Notes: generated by a model not told the origin, from the sequence alone. Shown: positions 1 through 9,500, counted from the first letter of the stretch. The stretch is DNA of 64,000 nt from Microbulbifer flavimaris (GCF_001641755.2 NZ_LRFG02000001.1:62001-126000), one strand, 5' to 3'. Translations and numbers: made by a program.

Positions 1-123
1 GTGTATATGGGGCACACCTATGTGCCGGTGCCGATCCAGGTGGGAAGGTGCCATTTTCTTGATACCTATCGGGGTGAACCGGGTGAGGCGTTGAGCATTG
101 TCTGCATCAACGCCCCTCAATGA
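1..123 (+). CDS. C-terminal end of an unidentified protein (truncated by window edge)
   Basis: Frame 1 is open from the first base for 40 codons and stops at a TGA at 121-123. Third-codon positions are mostly G or C, as in neighbouring real genes, and the peptide ends in LSIVCINAPQ. The gene would converge on the FabG-like reductase with a gap of 25 bases. I cannot assign a family from so short a piece. A chance open frame is possible, but the opposite strand does not stay open here. Confidence 0.45.
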   Translation: MYMGHTYVPVPIQVGRCHFLDTYRGEPGEALSIVCINAPQ

Positions 124-148
124 ACCGATTAGCGTAGCGACAGGCCGG

Positions 149-1507
149 TCAGGCGCCAATCAGCCCCTGGCCGCACACGCGAATGGTGTTGCCATTGACG
201 CCGACAGCGCCCGGTGAGGAGAGAAAGCCGATCAGCTCCGCCACATCCCGGGGCTGGCCGCCCTGTTTGAGTGAGTTGAGCCGCCGGCCCGCCTCGCGGG
301 TGAAAAACGGCATGGCGTCGGTCATCGCGGTTTCGATAAACCCTGGCGCAACGGCGTTGGCGCAGATTCCCCGCTCTGAAAGTGTCGACCCCAGTGCAGC
401 GACATACCCTATCAGCGCCGCTTTGGTAGTGGCGTAGTTGGTCTGGCCGAAGTTACCGGCCACTCCGCTCATGGAGGAGAGGTAGACCAGTCGCCCGCAA
501 TCCCGAATCAATTGTGCGTTCAGAAGCGCTTCGTCGATGGCGATGATGGCCGCCAGGTTGACCTGCATCACCTGCTGCCAGAAGTGTTCTGGCATTTTGC
601 CCAGTGTCTTGTCGCGGGTAATGCCAGCGTTGTGCACCAGAATATCGAGGCCACCAAAATTCTCCTGGATAAATTTCACCAGTCTTTGCGGTGCATCGCT
701 CGCAGAGATATCCAGAGCCAGTGGGGTTGCCCCCAGGTCTTTACAAACCCTCTGCAACTCTTCATCAGCGGCGGGAATATCGAGGCCAATTACTGTGGCG
801 CCTTCCTGATGCAAGCGCCGGGCAGTGGCGAGACCGATACCGCGTGCGGCACCGGTCACCAGGGCGACCTTGCCCGCCAGCAGTTGCTCGCGCGGCAGTA
901 CCCCCGGTGTCCTGGTTTTGGCCGTCACGGTGATGGTCTGGCCGGAGACATAGGCAGTCTGGGGGCCGCAGAAAAAGCGCAGCACCATGTCCAGCCTGTC
1001 TGCTGCATCGGGAGCCACATAAGCGAGGTTGACGGTGATGCCCCTGGGGCCCAGCTCCTTGCCCAGCGAGCGGCTGAATCCTTCCAATCCGCGGGCAACG
1101 CCGCTGGCGACAACGCTTTCTGCTTGTTCGGGTGGTGGCGCCAGCATCAGGACCCGGCCATTCACGGCAATGCGTCGCACCAGTGGCTGCAACTGTTCAT
1201 AGATAAGCGTGTAGTCCTCCACCGACTGCAGGCCAGTGGCATCTACCACCAGAATTTCCGGGCGCTGCGCTTCCCCGAGCTCGCCAGTCAGCTTGATAGT
1301 GGCACCGGCCTGCTCAAGTGTCGTGCGGACGCTCTCCTGCACATAGCCGCCGCTGCTGGTGGCCAGCACCGCGGTCTTGCCTTGAAAAAGCTCAGCCGTG
1401 TAGGCGCCTTCCTCGCGCAGCAGGGTCACGGGGTTGGGCAACCCCAGAGTTTTGGCCAGCCAGCCGGTCAGGGGGTTGCTGTTTAATTGCTTCAACAGGT
1501 CAGACAT
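149..1507 (-). CDS. Two-domain 3-oxoacyl-ACP reductase (FabG4-like SDR)
   Basis: A 452-residue short-chain dehydrogenase/reductase with two Rossmann-like domains. The N-terminal half (about 1-200) is degenerate. The C-terminal half (about 210-450) is a complete NAD(P)H-dependent reductase with cofactor motif TGAARGIG, the HNAG motif, a serine in LSSMSG and the catalytic YATTK. Such 450-residue proteins reduce 3-oxoacyl-ACP or 3-oxoacyl-CoA to the 3-hydroxy form. The start peptide MSDLLKQLNSNPLTGWLAKTLGLP is typical of the long subfamily. The gene lies 22 bases after the thiolase on the same strand, so the two probably form an operon for 3-oxoacyl metabolism. Whether the flow is synthetic or degradative cannot be read from the sequence. 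Confidence 0.9.
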   Translation of the reverse strand: MSDLLKQLNSNPLTGWLAKTLGLPNPVTLLREEGAYTAELFQGKTAVLATSSGGYVQESVRTTLEQAGATIKLTGELGEAQRPEILVVDATGLQSVEDYTLIYEQLQPLVRRIAVNGRVLMLAPPPEQAESVVASGVARGLEGFSRSLGKELGPRGITVNLAYVAPDAADRLDMVLRFFCGPQTAYVSGQTITVTAKTRTPGVLPREQLLAGKVALVTGAARGIGLATARRLHQEGATVIGLDIPAADEELQRVCKDLGATPLALDISASDAPQRLVKFIQENFGGLDILVHNAGITRDKTLGKMPEHFWQQVMQVNLAAIIAIDEALLNAQLIRDCGRLVYLSSMSGVAGNFGQTNYATTKAALIGYVAALGSTLSERGICANAVAPGFIETAMTDAMPFFTREAGRRLNSLKQGGQPRDVAELIGFLSSPGAVGVNGNTIRVCGQGLIGA

Positions 1508-1529
1508 AAACTGTGATATCGCTTTCTCG

Positions 1530-2813
1530 TTATTTTTCCAGAATGGCGGTTACCGCCTGGCCGCCGGCGGCACACACGGAGATCAGCCCACGGCCGGAGC
1601 CTTTTTCATTGAGTATTTTTGCCAGGGTGCCGACGATACGCCCGCCGGTGGCAGCAAAGGGGTGTCCGGTGGCGATTGAGCTGCCTTTTATATTGAGCCT
1701 GCTGTGGTCGATGCTGCCCAGGGCCTGATCGAGCCCCAGTTTCTCGCGGCAGAATTCATCGGATTCCAGTGCGGCAAGTGTGCACAACACCACTGCGGCA
1801 AAGGCCTCGTGAATCTCGTAGAAATCAAAGTCCTGAAGTGTCAGGCCGCGCTTGGCCAGCATGCGCGGAATGGCATAGGCTCCGCCCATCAGCAGGCCCT
1901 CGCTGCCGTCCACGTAGTCCACGGCCGCAGCTTCCCCCGAAGTGATATACGCGAGAATCGGTAGGTTTCTCGTCTTGGCCCACTCCTCAGTTGCCAGAAG
2001 CACGGCAGAGGCGCCATCGGTGAAGGGGGTGGCGTTGGCGGCCGTAATGGTGCCATTGTCGCGGTCGAACGCGGGTTTCAGCTTCGCCATTCGCTCCAGC
2101 GTCGAATCTGCCCGCAGATTGTTGTCCCGTTTGAGGCCGTGATAGGGCATCACCAGATCGTCGAAGAAGCCCTGATCATAGGCTTTGGCCAGGTTCTGGT
2201 GGCTGGCCAGCGCCAGTTCGTCTTGTGCCTCGCGGCTGATACCAAATTTCCGGGCGGTAATCTGGGCATGCTGCCCCATGGTCTTCCCGGTACGCGGCTC
2301 CGCCCCAGTGGGCATCTCCGGCACCAGGTGTTTGGGGTTTAGCAGTTTGACGGCCGCCTTGAGCCGATCCCCGGTATCCCGTGCGGCGTTGAGCTTCACC
2401 AGCGCGCGACGGAGGTCGTGATTGGCCCCCATGGGAATATCCGAGGTGGTGTCGGTACCGCAAGCAATACCGCAGTCGATCTGCCCCAGGGCAATCTTAT
2501 TGGCCACCAGAATAGTGGCCTCGAGACTGGTGCCGCAGGCCTGCTGGATATCATATGCCGGTGTGTGCGGATCGAGCCCGGAGCCGAGTACGGATTCACG
2601 CACCAGGTTCCAGTCGCTGGCATGCTTCTGCACCGCGCCGCCGGCGACTTCGCCGAGCTTCTCGCCTTTCAGGCCGCACTTGTCGATGAGCCCCCGCAGG
2701 GTATCGGTGAGCATGGTCTGGTTGCTGAGGTCTGCATAGGCCGTGTTGGAACGGGCGAAAGGAGTACGGTTGGCGGCGACGATAGCGACGCGACGGGGTT
2801 CACCGATCAGCAT
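1530..2813 (-). CDS. Acetyl-CoA C-acyltransferase (thiolase, FadI-like)
   Basis: A thiolase-family enzyme of 427 residues that condenses or cleaves acyl-CoA plus acetyl-CoA. The nucleophilic cysteine is Cys93 in QQACGTSLEA. The other active-site blocks are HEAF, GHPFAATGGR and the C-terminal CAAGGQ with the second cysteine. The length fits the trifunctional-type FadI branch better than the shorter 390-residue AtoB/PhaA branch. It is followed by the FabG-like reductase in the same direction. The ketoacyl reductase next to a thiolase suggests either beta-oxidation or acetoacetyl-CoA formation. The second is an inference only. Confidence 0.92.
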   Translation of the reverse strand: MLIGEPRRVAIVAANRTPFARSNTAYADLSNQTMLTDTLRGLIDKCGLKGEKLGEVAGGAVQKHASDWNLVRESVLGSGLDPHTPAYDIQQACGTSLEATILVANKIALGQIDCGIACGTDTTSDIPMGANHDLRRALVKLNAARDTGDRLKAAVKLLNPKHLVPEMPTGAEPRTGKTMGQHAQITARKFGISREAQDELALASHQNLAKAYDQGFFDDLVMPYHGLKRDNNLRADSTLERMAKLKPAFDRDNGTITAANATPFTDGASAVLLATEEWAKTRNLPILAYITSGEAAAVDYVDGSEGLLMGGAYAIPRMLAKRGLTLQDFDFYEIHEAFAAVVLCTLAALESDEFCREKLGLDQALGSIDHSRLNIKGSSIATGHPFAATGGRIVGTLAKILNEKGSGRGLISVCAAGGQAVTAILEK

Positions 2814-3050
2814 GGGCGTTTCCCTCTGATGAGTAGTTGCTGTGCTCTGTTTCAGCTTAGGGTATACGTTGCCGTGACCAGGGGGCAGGTTAAAGTGAGA
2901 CAGGCCTGCTGGCGGATTCTCTCAACGCTACCCGGTTCGTTTGCTCCGCTTGTGTCTGTGGAGTCCGCACCGGTGCAAGCCGTGGACGCGGGGGCATCTC
3001 AGGACGGCATTTGCGGCATAATTGCCATCGTGACAGAGGAGTAAGCAACC

Positions 3051-3719
3051 GTGCGTCAATTCAATGACATAGAAGCCCCTGTGATCGAGCGCTTTGGCGG
3101 CCGCAAAGCGCTACAAGCGCAGCTGACCAGGCCCAGTTCACCCTCCACCCTGCGCAAGATACCGGATGACCGCTGGTTGTCAGAGGCGTCCCGTGCGGTC
3201 ATGCAGGCGGGCTTCAACTGGACCGTGGTGAGGAACAAATGGCCACGTATCGAAGAGATCTTCCACGGGTTTGATCTGCACCATTGTGCCTTCATGCCCG
3301 ATGAGGGACTGGAAGAGGTAATGAAGCAGGATGGCATGATTCGTCACTGGGCAAAAACCAAGGCCATCCGTGACAACGCCATATTTTTTCTTGAGCTGTC
3401 ACGGGCCCACAATGGCCTCGGCAACTATTTTTCCGGCTGGGATCCGGCCAGCTATACAGACAACCTTCGTGCATTGCAGAAAGGCGGGTCGCGCCTCGGG
3501 GGGCGGACCGGGCAAGTTTTCCTGCGGCGCATGGGGGTGGATACACCAATATTTTCTCCCGATATGGTCCGGGCACTGGTGCGCGAGGATGTGGTGCTGA
3601 AGGCACCCACTTCGAAGCGGGACCTGGCCGCGGTTCAGGCGGCACTATCCCGGTGGCAGGAAGAATCCAAACGCAGCCTCAATGAAATCAGCCAGATCCT
3701 GGCTTACTCCGTCGGCTAG
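3051..3719 (+). CDS. DNA-3-methyladenine glycosylase I-like protein
   Basis: A 222-residue protein of the TAG superfamily, which removes 3-methyladenine from alkylated DNA (base excision repair, cytoplasm). The match lies in the central helical block: AGFNWTVVRNKWPRIEEIF followed by MIRHWAKTKAIRDNA, which resembles the E. coli Tag segment with GIIRHRGKIQAIIGNA. It lacks the N-terminal and C-terminal zinc-binding cysteines of classical Tag, so it belongs to a divergent branch. The start is a GTG preceded by AGAGGAG eight bases upstream. It is divergent from the thiolase across a 237-base promoter region. Substrate is inferred from the family. Confidence 0.8.
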   Translation: MRQFNDIEAPVIERFGGRKALQAQLTRPSSPSTLRKIPDDRWLSEASRAVMQAGFNWTVVRNKWPRIEEIFHGFDLHHCAFMPDEGLEEVMKQDGMIRHWAKTKAIRDNAIFFLELSRAHNGLGNYFSGWDPASYTDNLRALQKGGSRLGGRTGQVFLRRMGVDTPIFSPDMVRALVREDVVLKAPTSKRDLAAVQAALSRWQEESKRSLNEISQILAYSVG

Positions 3720-3834
3720 TAGAGAGCGACTTAACCTTCTTGATGGTTGCTTACCTGGACTTATCCTTAACCGGCCGGGACTTCGCCAGCAGCGCACGGA
3801 ACGGCGCCTGAACGGTTAACGGATAACGGCTAGA

Positions 3835-3868
3835 GAGCAGGGCAGTCACTGGCGTGACTGTCCTGCTC
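3835..3868 (+). terminator. Strong stem-loop after the glycosylase gene
   Basis: Bases 3835-3849 and 3854-3868 pair over 15 positions (one G-U) around the 4-base loop TGGC. No T-run follows, so it is not a canonical intrinsic terminator. It could be a transcript-end or stabilising hairpin, or a palindromic repeat unit. It sits 115 bases after the glycosylase stop and 130 bases before the next gene. Confidence 0.35.
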
Positions 3869-3997
3869 ACCATGGGACTGCCCCATCGGCGAATACGATA
3901 AATCCTATCTACCGCTCTCAGCCTGTCTACTGATAGGCTTTTCCCTAGTGCCTAGTTTTAGCTGAACCCAAACGCTTCTATCGCTTTCAGGGAACCC

Positions 3998-4888
3998 ATG
4001 AACAATTCACTTCGCCTGGCCGCACTGCTAGTTAGCCTTTTTACCAGCTTTCAGGCCGTCGCATTTTCTGACATCAGCGCGTGTGGTGGGGCATTGCCTC
4101 CAACCCGCATAGTCGATGAGCAACGAGAATTTACCTTCGACAAGGGAGAGGGACGCTACCGGGTGGAGTTCAACTACACCGGGGAAAACTGGACGCATGC
4201 TGATGTGGCGGCGATCAAGGTGGATACCGACAAGCCGATTGCCATACTGCCCATGCAGTACACCAAGCCCGGCCGTATGATGCCTGGGGCGACAGTCGGT
4301 GGTGAATCCATCGGGCAGCAGTGGAACCTGATCACCCAGGCCGAGCTGGCAAAGCGGCTGTGTAAACTGGGGTTCGTGGTCTTTACCCCTTCGATCAGCG
4401 ACTACGGTGAGTACCTGGATGGCTACCAGGCCTTTGAGCACTTTATTGCCGGCCTGCACAAAGGCAACCGCAATATCCAGACCATATTGCTGACCGCTGA
4501 CGCCCATAATCCCAATGCCCAGAACCCCCTGCCCGGGGCCCAGATGCTGGTCACCGGCACCAACCCGCGCAACAAGGCCTGGGAGTCGCTTATCCAGCGC
4601 CATATCGCGCCCTTTTATGAGCAGGTAAACCTCGGCAACCGGGGTGCGCGGGTGCGCGGTGGTCACTCTGATGTCGAGGGCTCTTCGGCGGCCTGGCATC
4701 CGTTGATCGAGCGTGCGGCGGAGTACGGCCCCACTGTCAGCATCATGGAAGTGTCCCGGGCCATCGATATCGTCGAACAGGCGGGTTCCATAGAAGCCGG
4801 TCGGGAATGGGCGGCACCGCTGTTTGATGCGATCGCATTGGCGATGAAGGAATACGCCTGTCAGGATGAATCGGTTTCTTGCGACTAA
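3998..4888 (+). CDS. Secreted protein of unknown function
   Basis: 296 residues with a clear Sec signal peptide (MNNSLRLAALLVSLFTSFQAVA, cleavage near residue 22), so the product is periplasmic or secreted. The mature part is soluble, with no membrane segments. It contains KPIAILPMQYTKPG, a segment with several histidines and acidic residues (GGHSDVEGSSAAWHPL) and cysteines at each end (SACGG, YACQDESVSCD) that could form disulphides. I do not recognise a family. It stands alone between a hairpin and a convergent SOUL-domain gene. Confidence 0.8.
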   Translation: MNNSLRLAALLVSLFTSFQAVAFSDISACGGALPPTRIVDEQREFTFDKGEGRYRVEFNYTGENWTHADVAAIKVDTDKPIAILPMQYTKPGRMMPGATVGGESIGQQWNLITQAELAKRLCKLGFVVFTPSISDYGEYLDGYQAFEHFIAGLHKGNRNIQTILLTADAHNPNAQNPLPGAQMLVTGTNPRNKAWESLIQRHIAPFYEQVNLGNRGARVRGGHSDVEGSSAAWHPLIERAAEYGPTVSIMEVSRAIDIVEQAGSIEAGREWAAPLFDAIALAMKEYACQDESVSCD

Positions 4889-4980
4889 GATCCTGAACTA
4901 CTGGAAACTGCGGAGGGGGATCACGCTCTTCGCAGGATGTTTGCACCGGCTATCTTTCCGGGCGAATCCAGGCAGGCCGA

Positions 4981-5601
4981 TTAGTCATACTTGATCATGA
5001 CTTCATTCCTGCGTAAGAACGGCAGTGTCCAGGGCGGGTTATAGCGGGCCAGTTCCGGTTGGCCGGTGGGCTCGAGTCCTTTCTCATCCATCCACTCGAT
5101 CAGCTCAGCGGTTTTCCGTGCGATTTTGTCTTCCCCGGCCAACCCGGAAAAACGGATCACTGCATAATTGGTTTCGGGAATCTCGCGTAGCGTCACTGCC
5201 TGGTTGTTGGGGCGGGGCAGTGTTTCCATGGTGTACTGGCTGGGCATCACGAAAGAGACGCGCCACTGGCCGCCCGATTGTTCCATGCTGACCGGAGCGG
5301 TCATGCTGATCTTCTCCGATTCCGGCTCCATGCCCACCGGCGCGGTCATCGCTATTTTCTCGTTACCACCGGTACGGGCGGTGTTATTGCCGAAGATATA
5401 ATCGGCCAGCAGCTTGAAGCCCCTACCTGATGCCTCATCCATCGAGCCGGTTACCTGCACTTCCGCAACAATCTTTGGCTGATAAGCGCGCAGCTCAAAC
5501 GGCTTGGACTGCTCGATAACCGCATATTCCGGCTCCTCGATCGCCATGGCAATACCTGTACACAGTGATAGTAGTAATCCCAGTAAAACTCGCATAAACA
5601 T
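4981..5601 (-). CDS. SOUL heme-binding family protein, exported
   Basis: 206 residues: an N-terminal signal sequence (MFMRVLLGLLLSLCTGIAMA) followed by a SOUL domain over nearly the whole mature protein. Family hallmarks are EEPEYAVIEQSKPFELRAY at the start, GFKLLADYIFGNN, the duplicated KIAMTAPV and KISMTAPV segments, and FVMPSQYTMETLPRPNN. The first ATG is preceded by a GGAG six bases upstream. SOUL proteins bind heme or other tetrapyrroles in some members. Binding here is inferred from family only. The gene is monocistronic and convergent with the secreted unknown protein. Confidence 0.9.
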   Translation of the reverse strand: MFMRVLLGLLLSLCTGIAMAIEEPEYAVIEQSKPFELRAYQPKIVAEVQVTGSMDEASGRGFKLLADYIFGNNTARTGGNEKIAMTAPVGMEPESEKISMTAPVSMEQSGGQWRVSFVMPSQYTMETLPRPNNQAVTLREIPETNYAVIRFSGLAGEDKIARKTAELIEWMDEKGLEPTGQPELARYNPPWTLPFLRRNEVMIKYD

Positions 5602-5812
5602 TGTGCTCCATTTTCACCGGTGTTACGCAGAGTATAGGTAGCGGGGATCATTGTTCGATGCAGATTTTATGGCGTTGAACCACTGGTTCGCCATTCAAGG
5701 CGGGAGGGCGGATACAGGCCCGTCATGCGAACCCCGCCGTGAACCGGTAGCTTCAGTGAAAGCGTTGGTGGTTGAGCGTTCAGGGAAAAGGGCGCCGTTC
5801 TCTTTCGTCAGA

Positions 5813-6778
5813 TCACCAGGTAAATGAGACGCTCAGGGCAAACGTCTTTGAGTCAAGGCCGGTCTCGCGCTGTGTGCGTGAGCCAAGGTATGAAGCTTTG
5901 AGCCCCAGTGTCGGGGTGAGTGGGTGAGCATAACTCAGCTTCCAGCCAATGTTCTCCTGCATGTCATCTTGAACAATGCCATTCACCCGGTTTTCACCAC
6001 CATAGTCGTAGCCGAGGCTGATCGATGCCCATCGACCGGCAGAGAATGAGTAGACCAGGTGGGTGTGAAGGATGTAGAGCGGTTTTTGCTCAAGTGAGTT
6101 GAAGCGAATAAATTCATCATTCTTGCCGTGCAGCGCAATTTCACCAGTGAACTCGACGGACCACTGCCTTCTGGAATGTACGAGGCCCAGTTGAGGTCTC
6201 AACACAAACCGGTTCTGTCCCAGATTTAGCAGTCTGTCTTTCTGGTAGTGTCCGGTGGGAAGGCGAGCATTCAGTGCGACCCCGACAATGGTTTCACTGG
6301 TTGTGCTGGCGCGATACTCCCTGAATGCCTCTCCCCGCAATGGCGGTGCTCCATAGAGGTTCATAGCCATACGGACAAAGGTGTCCGAGGCTCCCTCCCG
6401 GGCTGTTGACGCCTCAATACCGTCCAGCCGGCCGGCCCACTTTGCACTCTGGTAACCCTGCAGCAGCTCAATTCGAGAGGACTTGTTCATCCACTCAAAA
6501 GTACGGACATATTGCACCGCCTGCGTGTCCAGATGCTGTTCAACATCCTCCAATAACAAGGTGGGGTTGAAATAGATATCTGCGTTGGTTTTCGCCAGTG
6601 CCAACGTAAGATAGTTTTCATCGATTGGCAGATGGCTCCACCGCCTGGGCTCAGGGTCCAGGGCATGGCAGGGCAGCGGTGCCAGCAAAGCGGTCAGCGC
6701 AACGACAAGAGGGAACAGCTTGCTCTGCGGAAGGGCTGTGTAGTCCTGATTGTTGGCGGATAGTCCTTGGATATTCAT
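5813..6778 (-). CDS. Outer-membrane transporter-like protein (phenol MetA-degradation family)
   Basis: 321 residues. A hydrophobic signal segment (LFPLVVALTALLAPLPCHA, about 21-39) is followed by alternating beta-strand-like segments typical of an outer-membrane barrel, ending in SFTW with a terminal aromatic residue. The block HLPIDENYLTLALAKTNADIYFNPTLLLEDVEQHLDTQAVQYVRTF is split here only for reading: its first half (HLPIDENYLTLALA) matches the Phenol_MetA_deg family. The transported substrate is unknown, and many members are annotated from genome context only. The ribosome site before this ATG is weak, so a later start just before the signal sequence is possible. Confidence 0.7.
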   Translation of the reverse strand: MNIQGLSANNQDYTALPQSKLFPLVVALTALLAPLPCHALDPEPRRWSHLPIDENYLTLALAKTNADIYFNPTLLLEDVEQHLDTQAVQYVRTFEWMNKSSRIELLQGYQSAKWAGRLDGIEASTAREGASDTFVRMAMNLYGAPPLRGEAFREYRASTTSETIVGVALNARLPTGHYQKDRLLNLGQNRFVLRPQLGLVHSRRQWSVEFTGEIALHGKNDEFIRFNSLEQKPLYILHTHLVYSFSAGRWASISLGYDYGGENRVNGIVQDDMQENIGWKLSYAHPLTPTLGLKASYLGSRTQRETGLDSKTFALSVSFTW

Positions 6779-6870
6779 TTCAGCAGGCGCAGCCGCGGTG
6801 GATAGTTACAGGGTAGCTGCGGTGCTGGCTTTGTGGCTTTGCTGGGAGGCTTCCCAGAGTGCACATAAGC

Positions 6871-6889
6871 GGGGCCGTGAAGCGGCCCC
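6871..6889 (-). terminator. Possible terminator hairpin of the M20 gene
   Basis: GGGGCCG and CGGCCCC pair around a 5-base loop just after the stop of the M20 amidohydrolase, read on the minus strand. A second short hairpin (CTGGGA/TCCCAG) lies at 6842-6857. Neither is followed by a long T-run, so confidence is limited. Confidence 0.4.
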
Positions 6890-6906
6890 GGGGCAACAAG
6901 GGGTAA

Positions 6907-8415
6907 TTACTTCCGATAATCCAGCGGCGGCTCGCGATCGCCGAGCAGCGGGACGTATTTGAAATCGTCACCGCGCTTCCGCTCGAACTCCCGCTGGGCC
7001 TCTTCCACCAGAGCCGGATCCCGCAGTAGCTGGATACCTGCCAGGGTCAGGGTCTCGGCAGCCAACAGCATGCCCTTGTGGCCGATGCTGGTGCCGCCCG
7101 CAGCCACCGCCTGCCAGGTATGGGCGGAGGTGCCGGGCACCCAGGTGGCGGTACCGAAACCACCGGTAGCCACATTCCAGCTGACATCCCCCACGTCAGT
7201 GGAGCCGGACAGGGGCGCCTCGCTGGGATCGTATTCGACGATGGTTTGCTGGTCGCCGATCTCGTGACCCGGGCGGTTGGCGAGGCCATCAAGGCTCTTG
7301 GCGAATTCCAGCTCGTCGGGGGAATACTCGATACCGCCGAACTGGCGCATGCTGGCATCCAGCAGGCGGTTCAGGGTCTGGTTGGGCAGCAGGCTGTGAT
7401 TGCCGTGAATCACCTCCCATTCCACGCTTGTGCCGGTGCCCTGTGCTGCAGCCATGGCGATCTGCTCCACGCGTTCCCATACCGGCTCAAGGTCTGCCGC
7501 TGTATTGTCCCGCACGTAGTAGAACACTTCGGCATCGGCGGGCACTACGTTGGGCGCACCGCCACCGTCAGTGATCACGTAATGGATGCGGGTGCTGTCC
7601 GGAACGTGCTCCCGCAGCATATTCACCATGAAGTTCATCGCCTCCACCCCGTCAAGCGCCGAACGGCCGCGCTCCGGTGCTGCGGCGGCATGGCTGGCCA
7701 CGCCCTTGAAGCGGAACTTGGCCGAGCGGTTGGCCAGGGTGGACTGGGGCAGGGCCTCGTTGCGGTCGCTCGGGTGCCACTGCAGCACGGTGTCGGTACC
7801 TTCGAAAGCACCGGCGCGCACCATATAAACTTTGCCGGAGCCCCCTTCCTCTGCCGGCGTGCCGTACAGGCGGATCTCCCCGGGGGTGTCGGTTTCCTCG
7901 AGCCAGCGGCTGAGCATGATCGCCGCGGCGGTGGAGCCGGCCCCGAACAGGTGGTGGCCACAGGCATGACCCGCCGCCTGCCCCTCAATGGGGCTATGCT
8001 CGGGTACCGCGGCCTGGGAAACACCGGGCAGGGCATCCATCTCGGCCAACAGACCAATGACCGGACCACCGCGACCCTGCCGGTAGCTGGCAACAAAGGC
8101 GGTGGGGATATCGGCAATGCCGGTCTCAATCTCGAAGCCTGCCTCTGTCAGGTGGTCCTGAATCGCCGCACTGCTGCGGGTCTCCTGATAGCCCATCTCT
8201 GCCAGGTTCCAGAGATTGTCGGCCAAGCCGGTAGCCCGGGGTGTGATGCGCTCGGACTGGGTACTGACCCAGGCGGCGTCCCTGGCCAGGGAGGAGTTGT
8301 CGAGAGATGAGTCGTCGAGGGCCTGGGCCGAGTACATGGCACCAGCCAGCGCCATAATGGCCAGGGCGGCCAAACGGGGGACAGTGACGAGAGAGGCGCG
8401 AGGGCTTCGGATCAT
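6907..8415 (-). CDS. M20-family amidohydrolase, exported
   Basis: 502 residues with a signal-like N terminus (LAALAIMALAGAMYSAQA) and an M20/M28 metallopeptidase fold of the AbgB/HipO type. Metal and catalytic motifs are LLAEMDALPG, GHACGHH and TPAEEGGSGK, with a later SAHTWQ. The dimerisation domain lies about 200-320. The family hydrolyses N-acyl amino acids or aminobenzoyl-glutamate. The true substrate here is unknown. AGGA sits seven bases before the ATG. It is divergent from the dienelactone hydrolase gene. Confidence 0.88.
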   Translation of the reverse strand: MIRSPRASLVTVPRLAALAIMALAGAMYSAQALDDSSLDNSSLARDAAWVSTQSERITPRATGLADNLWNLAEMGYQETRSSAAIQDHLTEAGFEIETGIADIPTAFVASYRQGRGGPVIGLLAEMDALPGVSQAAVPEHSPIEGQAAGHACGHHLFGAGSTAAAIMLSRWLEETDTPGEIRLYGTPAEEGGSGKVYMVRAGAFEGTDTVLQWHPSDRNEALPQSTLANRSAKFRFKGVASHAAAAPERGRSALDGVEAMNFMVNMLREHVPDSTRIHYVITDGGGAPNVVPADAEVFYYVRDNTAADLEPVWERVEQIAMAAAQGTGTSVEWEVIHGNHSLLPNQTLNRLLDASMRQFGGIEYSPDELEFAKSLDGLANRPGHEIGDQQTIVEYDPSEAPLSGSTDVGDVSWNVATGGFGTATWVPGTSAHTWQAVAAGGTSIGHKGMLLAAETLTLAGIQLLRDPALVEEAQREFERKRGDDFKYVPLLGDREPPLDYRK

Positions 8416-8612
8416 GGCGATTCCTGTTCTTATGTTATTTGTGGTCGGCGCACTTTGCTGACAAAGTAATCGTCTGCCCCATTGTGCCGAATGTTCAGCC
8501 CGGTTTCACGGCTGCAGCAAACTGACGGGACAGCCCGGTGAATGAGTGGCTGAACCGGGCAACGTGCCTCCACGTACCAGATGCAAGTAAATCTCTGCAG
8601 GGGGTCTCCAGC

Positions 8613-9500
8613 ATGTGTGATGAACTGACCAGCAAGGAAGCAGAAGCGTATTTTCTCAAGCGGGGCCTGAGCCGTCGTGATTTCGGCCGGCTAGGCGTGG
8701 GTGCCGTACTGGCCAGCATGTTGCCGGTGACGGCCAATGCACTGGCTGTGAAGGAATCGAATGTCACTGTCCAGACGCCGGATGGTGAGGCCAATGCCTA
8801 CTTCGTGCACCCCGGGAAAGGGCGACATCCCGCCGTCATCCTGTGGCCGGATATTTTCGGCCTGCGCCCCGCGTTCCGGCAGATGGGTAAGCGACTGGCG
8901 GAATCCGGTTACGCAGTGCTGGTGGTCAATCCCTACTACCGCACCATGAAAGGACAGCTGGTGCCGGATGATGCGCAGGTGATCGGCCCGGAATTACGCA
9001 AGGCCATCTGGCCCAAGGCCCGCGAGCAGGCCTCGACGCTGTCGCCGGAGACCGCCGTTACCGACGGACGCGCATTTATTCAATTCCTCGACCAGCAGCC
9101 CTCTGTGGATACCTCCAAGCCTGCCGGCACACTGGGCTATTGTATGACCGGCTCCTATGCATTCCGCCTGGCTGCGGATATGCCCGAGCGCATCGGCGCC
9201 GGGGCTTCTTTTCATGGGGGCCGGCTGGTGACCGATAAAGAAAACAGTCCGCACCGCCTGGTGCCGCAAATTCAGGCCGGCTTCCTGGTGGCGATTGCAG
9301 AGAACGATGACGAGCGTGACCCGGAAGCCAAAGTGGAGCTGCGTAAGGCATTTGATGAGGCAGGGGTGCCCGCCGAAATCGAAGTGTACAAGGGCACATT
9401 GCACGGCTGGTGCCCGCCGGATTCCATGGCCCACAATCCGAAGCAGGCGGAGCGGGCCTGGCGTGAGCTGTTGGTCCTGTTTGAGCGGAACCTCATCTGA
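8613..9500 (+). CDS. Dienelactone hydrolase family protein with Tat signal
   Basis: 295 residues from the ATG at 8613, chosen because CAGGGGG lies eight bases upstream and because the protein then begins just before a twin-arginine signal (SRRDFGRLGVGAVLASMLP). An upstream ATG at 8538 adds residues with no family match. The alpha/beta hydrolase domain carries the dienelactone-hydrolase cysteine nucleophile in GYCMTG, an acid in ENDDERDPEA and the histidine in TLHGWC. Export through Tat implies a periplasmic enzyme. The ester or lactone substrate is unknown. Confidence 0.87.
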   Translation: MCDELTSKEAEAYFLKRGLSRRDFGRLGVGAVLASMLPVTANALAVKESNVTVQTPDGEANAYFVHPGKGRHPAVILWPDIFGLRPAFRQMGKRLAESGYAVLVVNPYYRTMKGQLVPDDAQVIGPELRKAIWPKAREQASTLSPETAVTDGRAFIQFLDQQPSVDTSKPAGTLGYCMTGSYAFRLAADMPERIGAGASFHGGRLVTDKENSPHRLVPQIQAGFLVAIAENDDERDPEAKVELRKAFDEAGVPAEIEVYKGTLHGWCPPDSMAHNPKQAERAWRELLVLFERNLI

